The notes under the pieces are model-generated. The model did not search any database. It saw only the letters and a program-made list of their open reading frames with translations, and was not told the DNA's origin. The position numbers and the translations under genes are program-made. Below are positions 25,771 to 33,615 of a stretch of 64,000 bases of DNA, piece by piece (positions within the stretch are counted from its first letter, which is position 1; every line of letters begins with the position of its first letter). The DNA comes from Terriglobus roseus DSM 18391 (GTDB lineage Bacteria; Acidobacteriota; Terriglobia; Terriglobales; Acidobacteriaceae), in NCBI RefSeq assembly GCF_000265425.1, contig NC_018014.1, positions 4,588,001-4,652,000 of the forward strand. Reading direction: 5' to 3'.

Positions 25771-25876
25771 GACTCACTCAGATTGCTCTTCAGATGTGCG
25801 CAGACAGCATTCTTCACCGGCGCTTGATCGAACTATCTCTTTATGTTCTGGACCGTGTAAAGGCTTCAACCTTCCC

Positions 25877-25898
25877 TGATATCAGGGGTGATATCCAA
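25877..25898 (+). promoter_or_regulatory. Tandem GATATC operator-like element, site A
   Basis: TGATATCA, GGGG, TGATATCC, AA. Two GATATC cores stand exactly 12 bp apart, about one helical turn. The site lies 103 bp upstream of the HD-GYP-like gene and about 107 bp from the divergent RHH gene. The same 22-bp pattern recurs at 38081 and 48585. Confidence 0.65.
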
Positions 25899-26001
25899 AT
25901 GACATTCTGTTTTACTTTGAAGGTGATTTACAGTACTCAGGAATGCAGTCCTTGCTGCATGCTTGTGAGACGAGTTTTTATCCCCGCGACTGGATGACGA
26001 A

Positions 26002-27393
26002 ATGGCCGGAGTGCAATCTTCATCGAGAGCGGATGCAAGCAGCCTTACCCGTACAGAACTGGGCAGTCTTGCCGAAATTATTGCTGCCCTCACAACTGCA
26101 ATTGATCTGGCCGAAGATAACGGTACGGGGCACACGCTGCGCACCTGCATTATTGGCATGCGTATCGGTCGAAGGATTTCGCTTACGCCTCCGGCGCTTA
26201 GCGATCTCTACTACGCGCTGTTATTGAAAGACATTGGCGGCTCTCACACACAACTGTGGGAGAGGAAAGCTACAGGTCAAGACGGTGTGCTGGCACGGCG
26301 TCTGTTACGCGAGGGAATGGGCAGTATGTCCTGGCTCGAGGGCGGCCGGGCTGCGCTTGGCCTTTATGGAGCCGAGCCGCTCTCACGCCGCGTGAGCAAG
26401 CAGCTCGGATTTTTATGGAAGCAAAAAACACTTCGATCCGAAGCAATCAATCTTCGCTCTGCGGTTGCCGGTCAGCTTCTTGAGAAGCTGGGAGTTTCGA
26501 CCGCGACGCGCGCGGCTGTCTGTTCCATCGATGAACGGTGGGACGGTCGTGGTGGCCCGGACGGCATGGACGGTACATGCATTCCGGTGATCGCTCAGAT
26601 TGTGAAGCTCTCGCAGACGATGGAACGCTTCCACGCACAGGGCGGCAGCAACTGCGTGATCCCATGGCTTCACCGCCGTTGCCGCGGGTGGTTTGACCCA
26701 GGCCTGGTGGCCGCAGCGACCCGTCTGTTCGAGACACCCTCTTGCTGGTGGCAGCTTGAACAAAAGGATCTGCAGGCGTACGCCATTTCGCTGGAACCAA
26801 GCGAACATATGCTGGCCGCGAACAGCCATACGATTGATCAGATTTGTGAGGTGTTCGCGGAAGTTGCTGACGCGCGCTCCGAGTACGGCTTCGCGCATTC
26901 CTTCCGGGTGGCGGATATTGCCGTGCGCATGGCGCGTTCGCTGCAGATGAGTGAGCGACAGGTGAATACGTTGCGCCGTGCCGCTCTGCTGCATAGCATC
27001 GGTAAACTCACCGTACCGCGTGAGCTACTGGAAAAGCAGGGTCCACTTACAAAAGACGACCTGCCTGTGCTGCGCAATTATCCCCTTCGCACCTGCGAGA
27101 TACTGGAACGCATTCCTGAGTTTCGTGAGGTGGCATTACTCGCGATGATGCACCACGAACGACTGGACGGCAGCGGTTATCCGAAACACCTTTCAGCCGA
27201 ACAATTGAGTCTGTCCGCTCGAATCCTTGCGGTCGCCGATGTCGCTGAGGCGCTTGCGGCAGAACGTTCCTTTCGACGAAAGTACACACGGCAGCAGATC
27301 TACCAGATTCTGATCCGGCAGACGCCGCATGCGCTGGACAAGCACTGCGTTCATGCGTTCTTTCAGAGCAGCGCGATGTCACGCGTGGCTTAG
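26002..27393 (+). CDS. Tandem HD-GYP-like protein with degenerate metal sites
   Basis: This 463-residue soluble protein seems to contain two HD-GYP-type halves. The N-terminal half has GHTLRTCIIGMRIGRR, then LLKDIGG where LLHDIGK is expected, and DGRGGPDGMDG in place of DGxGYPxGL. The C-terminal half has GFAHSFRVADIAVRMAR, then LLHSIGKL (H331, S332: the HD aspartate is Ser), and an intact HHERLDGSGYP (384-394). HD-GYP proteins hydrolyse c-di-GMP. Loss of the HD aspartate suggests weak or no catalysis, hence a binding or sensory role. Operator-like site A is upstream; the ribosome site is weak. It converges on the Tad operon. Confidence 0.78.
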   Translation: MAGVQSSSRADASSLTRTELGSLAEIIAALTTAIDLAEDNGTGHTLRTCIIGMRIGRRISLTPPALSDLYYALLLKDIGGSHTQLWERKATGQDGVLARRLLREGMGSMSWLEGGRAALGLYGAEPLSRRVSKQLGFLWKQKTLRSEAINLRSAVAGQLLEKLGVSTATRAAVCSIDERWDGRGGPDGMDGTCIPVIAQIVKLSQTMERFHAQGGSNCVIPWLHRRCRGWFDPGLVAAATRLFETPSCWWQLEQKDLQAYAISLEPSEHMLAANSHTIDQICEVFAEVADARSEYGFAHSFRVADIAVRMARSLQMSERQVNTLRRAALLHSIGKLTVPRELLEKQGPLTKDDLPVLRNYPLRTCEILERIPEFREVALLAMMHHERLDGSGYPKHLSAEQLSLSARILAVADVAEALAAERSFRRKYTRQQIYQILIRQTPHALDKHCVHAFFQSSAMSRVA

Positions 27394-27417
27394 GAGCACA
27401 CGTCGGGCTTGCTGATG

Positions 27418-27957
27418 TTATTGCGTGATCGGCATGGTTGAAGCGGCGGTGAATCGCAGCGTATTCTTCGGCAGCACTGGAAGCCCCAGGTTAAAAGAGT
27501 ATGTGACGGTCACCCTGACCGAACATCCCGCCGCGTTGATGCCGTTGCCTGTGTAGCAGGCCGTGCCGGCTGCCGTCGTGCCAGGCCATGTGGTTACTAC
27601 GGTTGTGTTAGCAGCCCTCACACCGAGTGGCGCTATGGAAAGCAGGAAGGTCTTGACCGAGTTGCTGGTCGCGGTGCAACTGTTACTCGTAGGTGTGGCG
27701 CAAGCAGCACCTCCCCAGCCGGCACCACGCACCATGGCATAGCGGGCTCCCTCGAGCGCAGCGCTGGCGACATAGTGGTTGGCGTAGAGCGCAAGCGAAC
27801 CGTTGACGATGCCGAGGATCACCGTCATGATTACACCGATCGCAAACGCAAACTCCAGCAGACCGCTGCCCGCGTTGTCCCGCAGACAGAGATCCAAGGC
27901 TTGCGCGATGAGACCAAACCGTTGCCGCCCACGCGGATGGATTGCCGAACATTTCAT
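27418..27957 (-). CDS. Tad pilus minor pseudopilin, TadE/TadF type (last gene of operon)
   Basis: This 179-residue protein has a prepilin-like start: NAGSGLLEFAFAIGVIMTVILGI, where cleavage after Gly leaves Glu at +5 of the mature protein, followed by one hydrophobic helix. The rest is an extracytoplasmic beta-rich domain with cysteines. The start ATG overlaps the stop of the preceding TadE-like gene (ATGA). TadE/TadF pseudopilins help assemble or prime Flp pili. It could equally be called TadE; the second TadE-like gene precedes it. Confidence 0.8.
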   Translation of the reverse strand: MKCSAIHPRGRQRFGLIAQALDLCLRDNAGSGLLEFAFAIGVIMTVILGIVNGSLALYANHYVASAALEGARYAMVRGAGWGGAACATPTSNSCTATSNSVKTFLLSIAPLGVRAANTTVVTTWPGTTAAGTACYTGNGINAAGCSVRVTVTYSFNLGLPVLPKNTLRFTAASTMPITQ

Positions 27958-28406
27958 TGGGCAGACCTTATGCGAGCTTCACTTCGCATTGCGATGGTTG
28001 CCGGAATGCCTGGATACCTCAGGAGCGGCCTGTAGGTTGTTGTGGCGACGACGTCAACGTAGTTGAGGACGTTGTAAGTGCAGAGTGGACCGACGGCGCA
28101 CGAAGCAACAGCCGAGCTTCCGTCAGAACATTCGCAGCCGAAAGTTGCCGTGGTTGAGATTCCCGAGATACCCGCCGCATTGAGGGTGACGGCGCTTGCA
28201 ATACCGGTTAGATCCGTGGGAGTTTGCGAGCCGTAGAGTGCAGCAGCATGGGTCGCGGAAGCCAGTTGTATCCCGACGACGTATGCCCGGCCAAAGTCAA
28301 TTGCAGCGATCAAAACGAGGATGAGTGCGGGCATCACCAGCGCTGCTTCCAGCACGCTGCTGCCGCAGTCTTCCCGCAGAAGGTGCGCAACAGAATGCCT
28401 CTGCAT
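27954..28406 (-). CDS. tadE: Tad pilus pseudopilin TadE
   Basis: This protein of about 150 residues has the TadE motif CGSSVLEAALVMPALILVLIAAIDFGRA: processing after Gly, Glu at +5, then one hydrophobic helix. I chose the ATG at 28406, which has AAGGA 7 nt upstream; a GTG at 28442 overlapping the tadG stop would add 12 residues. The C-terminal part contains CECSDGSS and other cysteines. It is processed by the prepilin peptidase encoded upstream in the operon. Confidence 0.82.
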   Translation of the reverse strand: MQRHSVAHLLREDCGSSVLEAALVMPALILVLIAAIDFGRAYVVGIQLASATHAAALYGSQTPTDLTGIASAVTLNAAGISGISTTATFGCECSDGSSAVASCAVGPLCTYNVLNYVDVVATTTYRPLLRYPGIPATIAMRSEARIRSAQ

Positions 28407-28438
28407 GAGATTGTCCTTTTCGTAATCGCTTCGCGTTT

Positions 28439-29842
28439 TCACTGGACAAGCACCGCAGTGTCCGACTGCAGTGGCGAACCGTTGGCGAGCGCGGAGTAGT
28501 TGCTGCCGATGGTGCTGATCACCTGCCCAGTAAAGTTCAGTTGATCCGCCACCAGGATGTTGTAAGCCGAACTGAGTGCGCCAACTGCGTAAGCTACTTT
28601 CGCGCTTGGCTGGTAGATGGCCCCTTCGAACTTACCTCCCCCCAGCAGGCTTCCGATGTAGGTTCCGGTGGTGGTCACACCTTTGGCCTGCCACATGAGA
28701 ACACCGCCGTAGGTTCCGCTGGTGGCTGCGGTGAAGACAGTCGTGCTGACGAGGGGCACCGGCGCCGTGATGGAGAAGCCACCAAGGCTGGATGCAGGCG
28801 CTGCGACATTGCCCTGGTTGTAGAACATGACCCCATTTGCGGTCACAGTGGAAAGTAGAGGCAGCGTCAAGTTGAGGCCTCCCTGCGTTCCAAGGCCGAG
28901 GATGCCGGGGCCGTCGCGGATGATGTAAATGCCGGGCTTGAAGGTGATGTTCGCAGCGATGGCTGCGGTGAAGTTAATTCCGCCGCAATAGATACCGGGG
29001 TTGAATGTGTAGGTTCCGGGAAGCGTGATATTGACCGCGTACTTATTCCCAGTAAAGGTGTTGACGCCCACCGTCGTGGGGCATGGGGAGGATGCACTGG
29101 CAGGCACGGGAAGATAGGCCAAGGGGTCGGCGGGGGTTGGGACAGGAACGCCTGTATTCGGTTTGGGAGTGGAGCCGCACAACAGGCCCGAGGTTCCACC
29201 CGTAACGTTGATTTTCGGTGCGCTACCGAAGGCTGCGAGACATGTAAGCGCGGCGGGGCTGTCTGACTCGACGACAATGCCACACGTCGCGTTAAGAGCG
29301 AGAGCGACGGGAAAGGTGATGGAGCCGGCCGCATGCGGATTGAGTGCGTAGATGCATGGCCCGGTGCCGCGTCGGGCCTCGGCGCGTGCGCTTACCTTGA
29401 CGTGGTCATAACCGACGACGCGCGCGAAGTAAGTGCGGACCTCCTGCGTGACGACTACTTCGACGAATTTCGTATTGCCCGTGTTTGGGTCTTTGGCGCT
29501 ACCAAGCGCGCAGGGTGGATCGTTCAGCGTAACGGTGATACCGGTGCCGGCTGTGGCACAGTTCGTCAGGAAGGAGACGCCTGTCTTACCGTTCTCCTGT
29601 AGCGCGTTTTTTACTGCGGCCTGCATGGCCGGACAGCTTGCTGTGGCCGCGCAGACACGGATTTCCAAACCTCCAGCCATGGCTGCGGCGTCGGCTAGGG
29701 TTTGTACCTGGCGACGCACGAGCCTCAAATGACCCACGTCAATCGCCAGACCAAGGAAGCCGAGCAACACCACGAAGCAGAGTGCAGTCACGACGAGCAC
29801 CTGGCCCGAGTCGTCCTTCAGAAAGGCGCGCAGCGGTTTCAC
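28439..29842 (-). CDS. TadG-like Flp pilus assembly protein
   Basis: This 467-residue protein starts with the TadG/TadE-like N-terminal helix (DDSGQVLVVTALCFVVLLGFLGLAIDVGHL, followed by RRQVQTLADAAAMAGGLE). A long glycine/threonine-rich beta domain follows (FKPGIYIIRDGPGILG region). The GTG start overlaps the DUF192 stop by 4 nt (GTGA), so translation is coupled. TadG proteins sit in the inner membrane with a periplasmic domain; their exact role in pilus assembly is unclear. I see no von Willebrand A motif, so it is a TadG relative rather than the classic form. Confidence 0.75.
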   Translation of the reverse strand: MKPLRAFLKDDSGQVLVVTALCFVVLLGFLGLAIDVGHLRLVRRQVQTLADAAAMAGGLEIRVCAATASCPAMQAAVKNALQENGKTGVSFLTNCATAGTGITVTLNDPPCALGSAKDPNTGNTKFVEVVVTQEVRTYFARVVGYDHVKVSARAEARRGTGPCIYALNPHAAGSITFPVALALNATCGIVVESDSPAALTCLAAFGSAPKINVTGGTSGLLCGSTPKPNTGVPVPTPADPLAYLPVPASASSPCPTTVGVNTFTGNKYAVNITLPGTYTFNPGIYCGGINFTAAIAANITFKPGIYIIRDGPGILGLGTQGGLNLTLPLLSTVTANGVMFYNQGNVAAPASSLGGFSITAPVPLVSTTVFTAATSGTYGGVLMWQAKGVTTTGTYIGSLLGGGKFEGAIYQPSAKVAYAVGALSSAYNILVADQLNFTGQVISTIGSNYSALANGSPLQSDTAVLVQ

Positions 29843-30213
29843 GGGGCCTGCTCATTGTTGATGGATTCCAGAAGCAAGGCGTCGCCGATTTGTAAGTCGA
29901 ACTGTGACACAAAGCCCGCGGGTAGTTCCAGAACACTGCGTACAGCGGTGCTGACAGGGGTCACACGCCATGGTTGCAGTGACTGCCAAAGGCGCACGAT
30001 GCGATGGTGTCTGTCGAGGCCGATCACATCAATTGCGAATCGCATGCCGAAGGTGTGAACGCCGGAGGACGGCTTGATCCAGAGGCCGGCCCCCGTGTCC
30101 AGTTTTGTTCGTCCTAACAGGCCCCAGACGCGGAGCCGCGAGGTGTCGGCGACCTCAATGGAGTCGCTGAGCCGTACGGTCCGTGCCTGGTTCCAGATAG
30201 CGATGCGTTGCAA
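29839..30213 (-). CDS. DUF192 family protein embedded in the Tad operon
   Basis: This 124-residue protein carries the DUF192 hallmarks: RVWGLLGRTKLDTGAGLWI, SSGVHTFGMRFAIDVIGLD, then RVTPVSTAVRSVLELPAG. The biochemical role of the family is unknown; it is often secreted, but this copy has no signal peptide. The TTG start has GAGAGG 7 nt upstream. It lies between the small membrane protein gene and tadG with a 4-nt overlap, so it is expressed with the pilus genes. Confidence 0.8.
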   Translation of the reverse strand: MQRIAIWNQARTVRLSDSIEVADTSRLRVWGLLGRTKLDTGAGLWIKPSSGVHTFGMRFAIDVIGLDRHHRIVRLWQSLQPWRVTPVSTAVRSVLELPAGFVSQFDLQIGDALLLESINNEQAP

Positions 30214-30234
30214 CGTGCGACCTCTCGGTGTGCG

Positions 30235-30330
30235 TTAGATGGAGCTCTTCTTACGGCGATAGACGATGACAGCGACGACGATTGCGGCGAGAACAGCGGC
30301 GACGATCCTTACCAGATCCACTGAGTCCAT
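30235..30330 (-). CDS. 31-residue single-pass membrane protein in the Tad operon
   Basis: MDSVDLVRIVAAV is followed by a hydrophobic LAAIVVAVIVYR helix and a basic tail RRKKSSI. This is a positive-inside single-span peptide. A GGAGGA ribosome site lies 9-10 nt upstream, better than many neighbours have. It fills the otherwise empty gap between tadC (45 bp before) and the DUF192 gene. I do not recognise a family. It could be a small accessory subunit of the Tad inner-membrane platform. Confidence 0.6.
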   Translation of the reverse strand: MDSVDLVRIVAAVLAAIVVAVIVYRRKKSSI

Positions 30331-30375
30331 ATCGGCGATTCCTCCTTCCATTGAATGTTTAAGCGTTAGAAGTCT

Positions 30376-31278
30376 TTACTTACCGAAGCCGCTTAATGAG
30401 CTGGTCATGGTGAGTACTGCAGGCGCTAGCAGCACGATGAAAAGGCAGGGGAAGATACAGAAGACCAGGGGAAAGACGATCTTGATCTTCGTCCTGGCGG
30501 CTGCTTCCTCCGCGTGCTGCTTCCGCTTGATTCGTAGGTCAGCGGCGAAGCGACTCAGTGCACGCACGATGGGTGTACCGAAGCGCTCCGTCTGGTTGAG
30601 CATGCTGACGAAGGCAGTAATCTCCGGCAGCTTGACTCGTTCGGCCAGATGTTCCCATGCCTCCATGCGCGGCCTCCCGGCCTGCTGCTCCAGCTGCACT
30701 CGCATCAGCTCATCCTGGATGTCCGGGTGACTTAGAGCCAGCTCCTTGCAGACACGGAGCAGGGCCTGATCGAGTCCGAGGCCAGCATCGACGCAGATGA
30801 CCAGCAGGTCAATCGTGTCGGGCAGACTGCGGCGGATTCTTTCTTTCCGCCTGCGGACCTTTTCCGTTAGCCAGAAGTTGGGGGCGACATAACCAGCAGC
30901 AGCAAATGCGAAGATCCAGAACCATGTGTTGCCTGCGATAAAGCTGCCGAGGAACGCGCCCACCAAAGGCGTTAGAAACTGTGCGGCGAAGAAGATATCC
31001 GGTGCCGAGGAGGTGCGTATCCCCGCAAGCGTCAGGCGCTTTTGTAACTGCGAGCTCAAAGAGATGCCAAGGCGTTCGCGCATCCCGCGCGACAAATGCA
31101 GAACGGCCTCTTCTACCTGCTCCTTCTGCGTGGTGCTTCGATGATCTGTTCTTTCTGTCTCAACTACAGAGAAAATGCGGCGCGCCTCCGCATCCGGGCG
31201 TAACAGCACGGGTGCTACGACGAGTGCCGAGATGCAGAAGACAGTGAATGCGGCGGCGAAGAGGAAGACAGTCTCCAT
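30376..31278 (-). CDS. tadC: Tad inner-membrane platform protein TadC
   Basis: This 300-residue type II secretion F-domain protein has membrane helices near the N-terminus, in the middle and at the C-terminus. The central segment SLPDTIDLLVICVDAGLGLDQALLRVCKEL is diagnostic of TadC, as is the RFGTPIVRALSRFAADLR region. With TadB it forms the inner-membrane platform on which the TadA ATPase acts. It starts 3 nt after the tadB stop. Confidence 0.9.
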   Translation of the reverse strand: METVFLFAAAFTVFCISALVVAPVLLRPDAEARRIFSVVETERTDHRSTTQKEQVEEAVLHLSRGMRERLGISLSSQLQKRLTLAGIRTSSAPDIFFAAQFLTPLVGAFLGSFIAGNTWFWIFAFAAAGYVAPNFWLTEKVRRRKERIRRSLPDTIDLLVICVDAGLGLDQALLRVCKELALSHPDIQDELMRVQLEQQAGRPRMEAWEHLAERVKLPEITAFVSMLNQTERFGTPIVRALSRFAADLRIKRKQHAEEAAARTKIKIVFPLVFCIFPCLFIVLLAPAVLTMTSSLSGFGK

Positions 31279-31281
31279 GCG

Positions 31282-32250
31282 CTAGACCTCAATCCCATTG
31301 ACGATGTGGCGAATGATGAGGCCACCGATGGCGAGAAGGACGATGCTGCTGTAAAGCAGCTTCTGCCCGAGTGGATCGTGGAAGAGCATGCTGGAGTAAC
31401 CCGGGCTCATCAGGTTGATGGCGCCCAGCAGCACGACGGGCATCAGGCAAAGGATCCAACCGGAGAGGCGACCCTGCGCGGTGTGGACCTGTATCTCTCC
31501 CTTGATGCGGATGCGGTCGCGAATGACGGTCGTGGTGTGATCCATGATCTCGGCGAGGTTGCCGCCCGTATCTTTTTGGACCATGATGCCGGTGACGACA
31601 ACGCGCAGGTCCGCAGAGGGCATGCGGTCCATCAACTGCATTAGCGCATCGCGTATGGGCAGGCCGAAGTTCTGCAGGCGAAAGACTTCGGCAAACTCGG
31701 ACTTGACGGGTTCCGGTCCCTGCTCAGCGACGTTGCCGATGGCGCCAATCAAAGAATGACCTGCGCGCAGAGACCGCGCGCATAACTCGATCGCGTCCGG
31801 CAGCACCGCATCAAAGGCAGCGATGCGGCGCTTGCGGCGCATCTGCAGCCTGAGTATGGGGAGGTAGGCAAGGCACGCGGCGATGGCGAGCGCTGCCAAC
31901 AGGTTTCCGGTAATCCAATCGGTAAGCACGAGCGCGGAGAGGCCGATGCCGCTGCTGGTAAGGATCAACGCGGAGACGGAACCGTCTACCCTCGCCTGGC
32001 GCTTCAACGTCTTTAAATTCTCGAAGAGTTGCGCCTCTGCGAGCATGTCGTCTGACCAGCCAAATGCTCCCGTCTGTGCTGAGGGCTTGAGGAGTAACTC
32101 TCCAACTCCTGCGGGCATTGTGTCCTGCGAGACGAGGGCTGCCAGACGCTGATTGAGTGCAGTCTGCTCGGGTCGCGGCCGCAGCAGGATGGCAAGCGCG
32201 CAGAAACACATGGTGGACGTCGCGAAGAAGACGAGGACAAGCAGGGTCAT
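31282..32250 (-). CDS. tadB: Tad inner-membrane platform protein TadB
   Basis: This 322-residue protein has an N-terminal hydrophobic helix, a central pair, and a type II secretion F-domain (VLPDAIELCARSLRAGHSL, RLQNFGLPIRDALMQLM, GGNLAEIMDHTTTVIRDRIR), then C-terminal membrane helices. It is a paralogue of TadC and its partner. A GAGG ribosome site lies 6 nt before the ATG; the tadA stop is 8 nt upstream. Confidence 0.9.
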   Translation of the reverse strand: MTLLVLVFFATSTMCFCALAILLRPRPEQTALNQRLAALVSQDTMPAGVGELLLKPSAQTGAFGWSDDMLAEAQLFENLKTLKRQARVDGSVSALILTSSGIGLSALVLTDWITGNLLAALAIAACLAYLPILRLQMRRKRRIAAFDAVLPDAIELCARSLRAGHSLIGAIGNVAEQGPEPVKSEFAEVFRLQNFGLPIRDALMQLMDRMPSADLRVVVTGIMVQKDTGGNLAEIMDHTTTVIRDRIRIKGEIQVHTAQGRLSGWILCLMPVVLLGAINLMSPGYSSMLFHDPLGQKLLYSSIVLLAIGGLIIRHIVNGIEV

Positions 32251-32258
32251 AACACGCC

Positions 32259-33602
32259 TCAGATCTCCACCGAGTGGTTGACCAGGCCCGCGGGCAGTGC
32301 GATACCGGCTGCTGTCAGCTTTTCCGCAAAACGCGGCATGATGCCCGTGGAGTAGAAGCGACCGCGAAGTCTTCCATTCGGACCTGTTCCCTTTTTCTCA
32401 AAGAGGAACAAGTCGTTCATGCTGATGGCTTCGCTGTAAGCGCCTGTAAGTTCTGTAATGTGCGTGATGCGGCGTGAGCCGTCTGCCATGCGCGCCACCT
32501 GCACGACCATGTGAATCGCGGAGGCGATCTGCGCGCGAATGGCCGCCTCCGGCAGACGCATCTCGCCCATCATTGCCATTGTTTCCATACGCGCCAGTGC
32601 ATCGCGCGGTGAGTTGGAGTGGATGGTTGTGAGTGAACCGTCGTGGCCCGTGTTCATGGCTTGCAACATGTCGATGGTCTCTTCGCCACGCACTTCGCCA
32701 AGGACGATGCGGTCCGGCCGCATACGGAGCGCGTTGATCATCAGTTCGCGCTGTCGCACGGCGCCGCGCCCCTCCATGTTTGGAGGTCGCGTCTCCAGAC
32801 GGACGACGTGCTCCTGTCGCATCAACAGTTCTGCAGAGTCTTCAATGGTGACGATGCGTTCTTTGCTCGAGATGAAGCCTGAGAGGACGTTGAGTAAGGT
32901 GGTCTTACCCGCGCCTGTGCCACCGGAGACGACGATGTTGATGCGCGCTTCCACGGCTCGCTGCAACAGTTCCAGCATCGGCTTGGTCAACATCTGCGTG
33001 CGTAAGAGATCGTCGGGACCCAGCGGCGTGCTGCCGAAGCGGCGAATCGACAGGATGGGGCCGTCGATCGCAAGCGGTGGGATGATGACGTTAACACGCG
33101 AGCCGTCGGAGAGACGTGCATCCACCATGGGCGAGGACTCATCGACGCGTCTGCCCACGGCAGAGACGATCTTGTCGATGATGTGCATGAGGTGCCGATT
33201 GTCCTTAAAGACAACGTCGGTAAGTTCCAGCACGCCGCGGCGTTCGACATACACGGAGCTGTACGTGTTGACGAGAATATCGCTGATGGTGGGATCACTC
33301 AGCAGCGGCTCGATGGGTCCCAGGCCGAAGACTTCGTCGAGAATTTCCTGCGAAAGCTTGTCACGCTCAGCGCCGCTAAGGGGCACGGTCTGCTCGCCAA
33401 TCAGTCGTTGGATCGTGAGCAGCAGTTGCTGCTGGCCGGCGCGCGTCTCATTCATCTCGCTCAACCGGTCCAGGTCAAGCCGCTGCACAAGCTCCCTGTG
33501 CACCACGGACTTCAGGTGTTGCTGCACGCTATCGGGCACGCTGCGGCCCGTGCGCAGAGGCGCGTTTACTGGCCTGGAGAAGAGGATTTCTGATGTTGCC
33601 AT
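32259..33602 (-). CDS. tadA: Tad pilus secretion ATPase TadA/CpaF
   Basis: This 447-residue hexameric ATPase powers Flp pilus assembly at the inner membrane. It has Walker A GGTGAGKTT (about 227-235), the Asp box TIEDSAEL, Walker B DRIVLGEVRG and the His box GHDGSLTTIHSN. The N-terminal domain with LSDPTISDILVN and RVDESSPMVDARL is typical of CpaF. I preferred the ATG at 33602, with GAGGG about 7 nt upstream, over a GTG at 33626 that overlaps the tadZ stop. Confidence 0.93.
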   Translation of the reverse strand: MATSEILFSRPVNAPLRTGRSVPDSVQQHLKSVVHRELVQRLDLDRLSEMNETRAGQQQLLLTIQRLIGEQTVPLSGAERDKLSQEILDEVFGLGPIEPLLSDPTISDILVNTYSSVYVERRGVLELTDVVFKDNRHLMHIIDKIVSAVGRRVDESSPMVDARLSDGSRVNVIIPPLAIDGPILSIRRFGSTPLGPDDLLRTQMLTKPMLELLQRAVEARINIVVSGGTGAGKTTLLNVLSGFISSKERIVTIEDSAELLMRQEHVVRLETRPPNMEGRGAVRQRELMINALRMRPDRIVLGEVRGEETIDMLQAMNTGHDGSLTTIHSNSPRDALARMETMAMMGEMRLPEAAIRAQIASAIHMVVQVARMADGSRRITHITELTGAYSEAISMNDLFLFEKKGTGPNGRLRGRFYSTGIMPRFAEKLTAAGIALPAGLVNHSVEI

Positions 33603-33615
33603 GGCGTGCCCTCGA

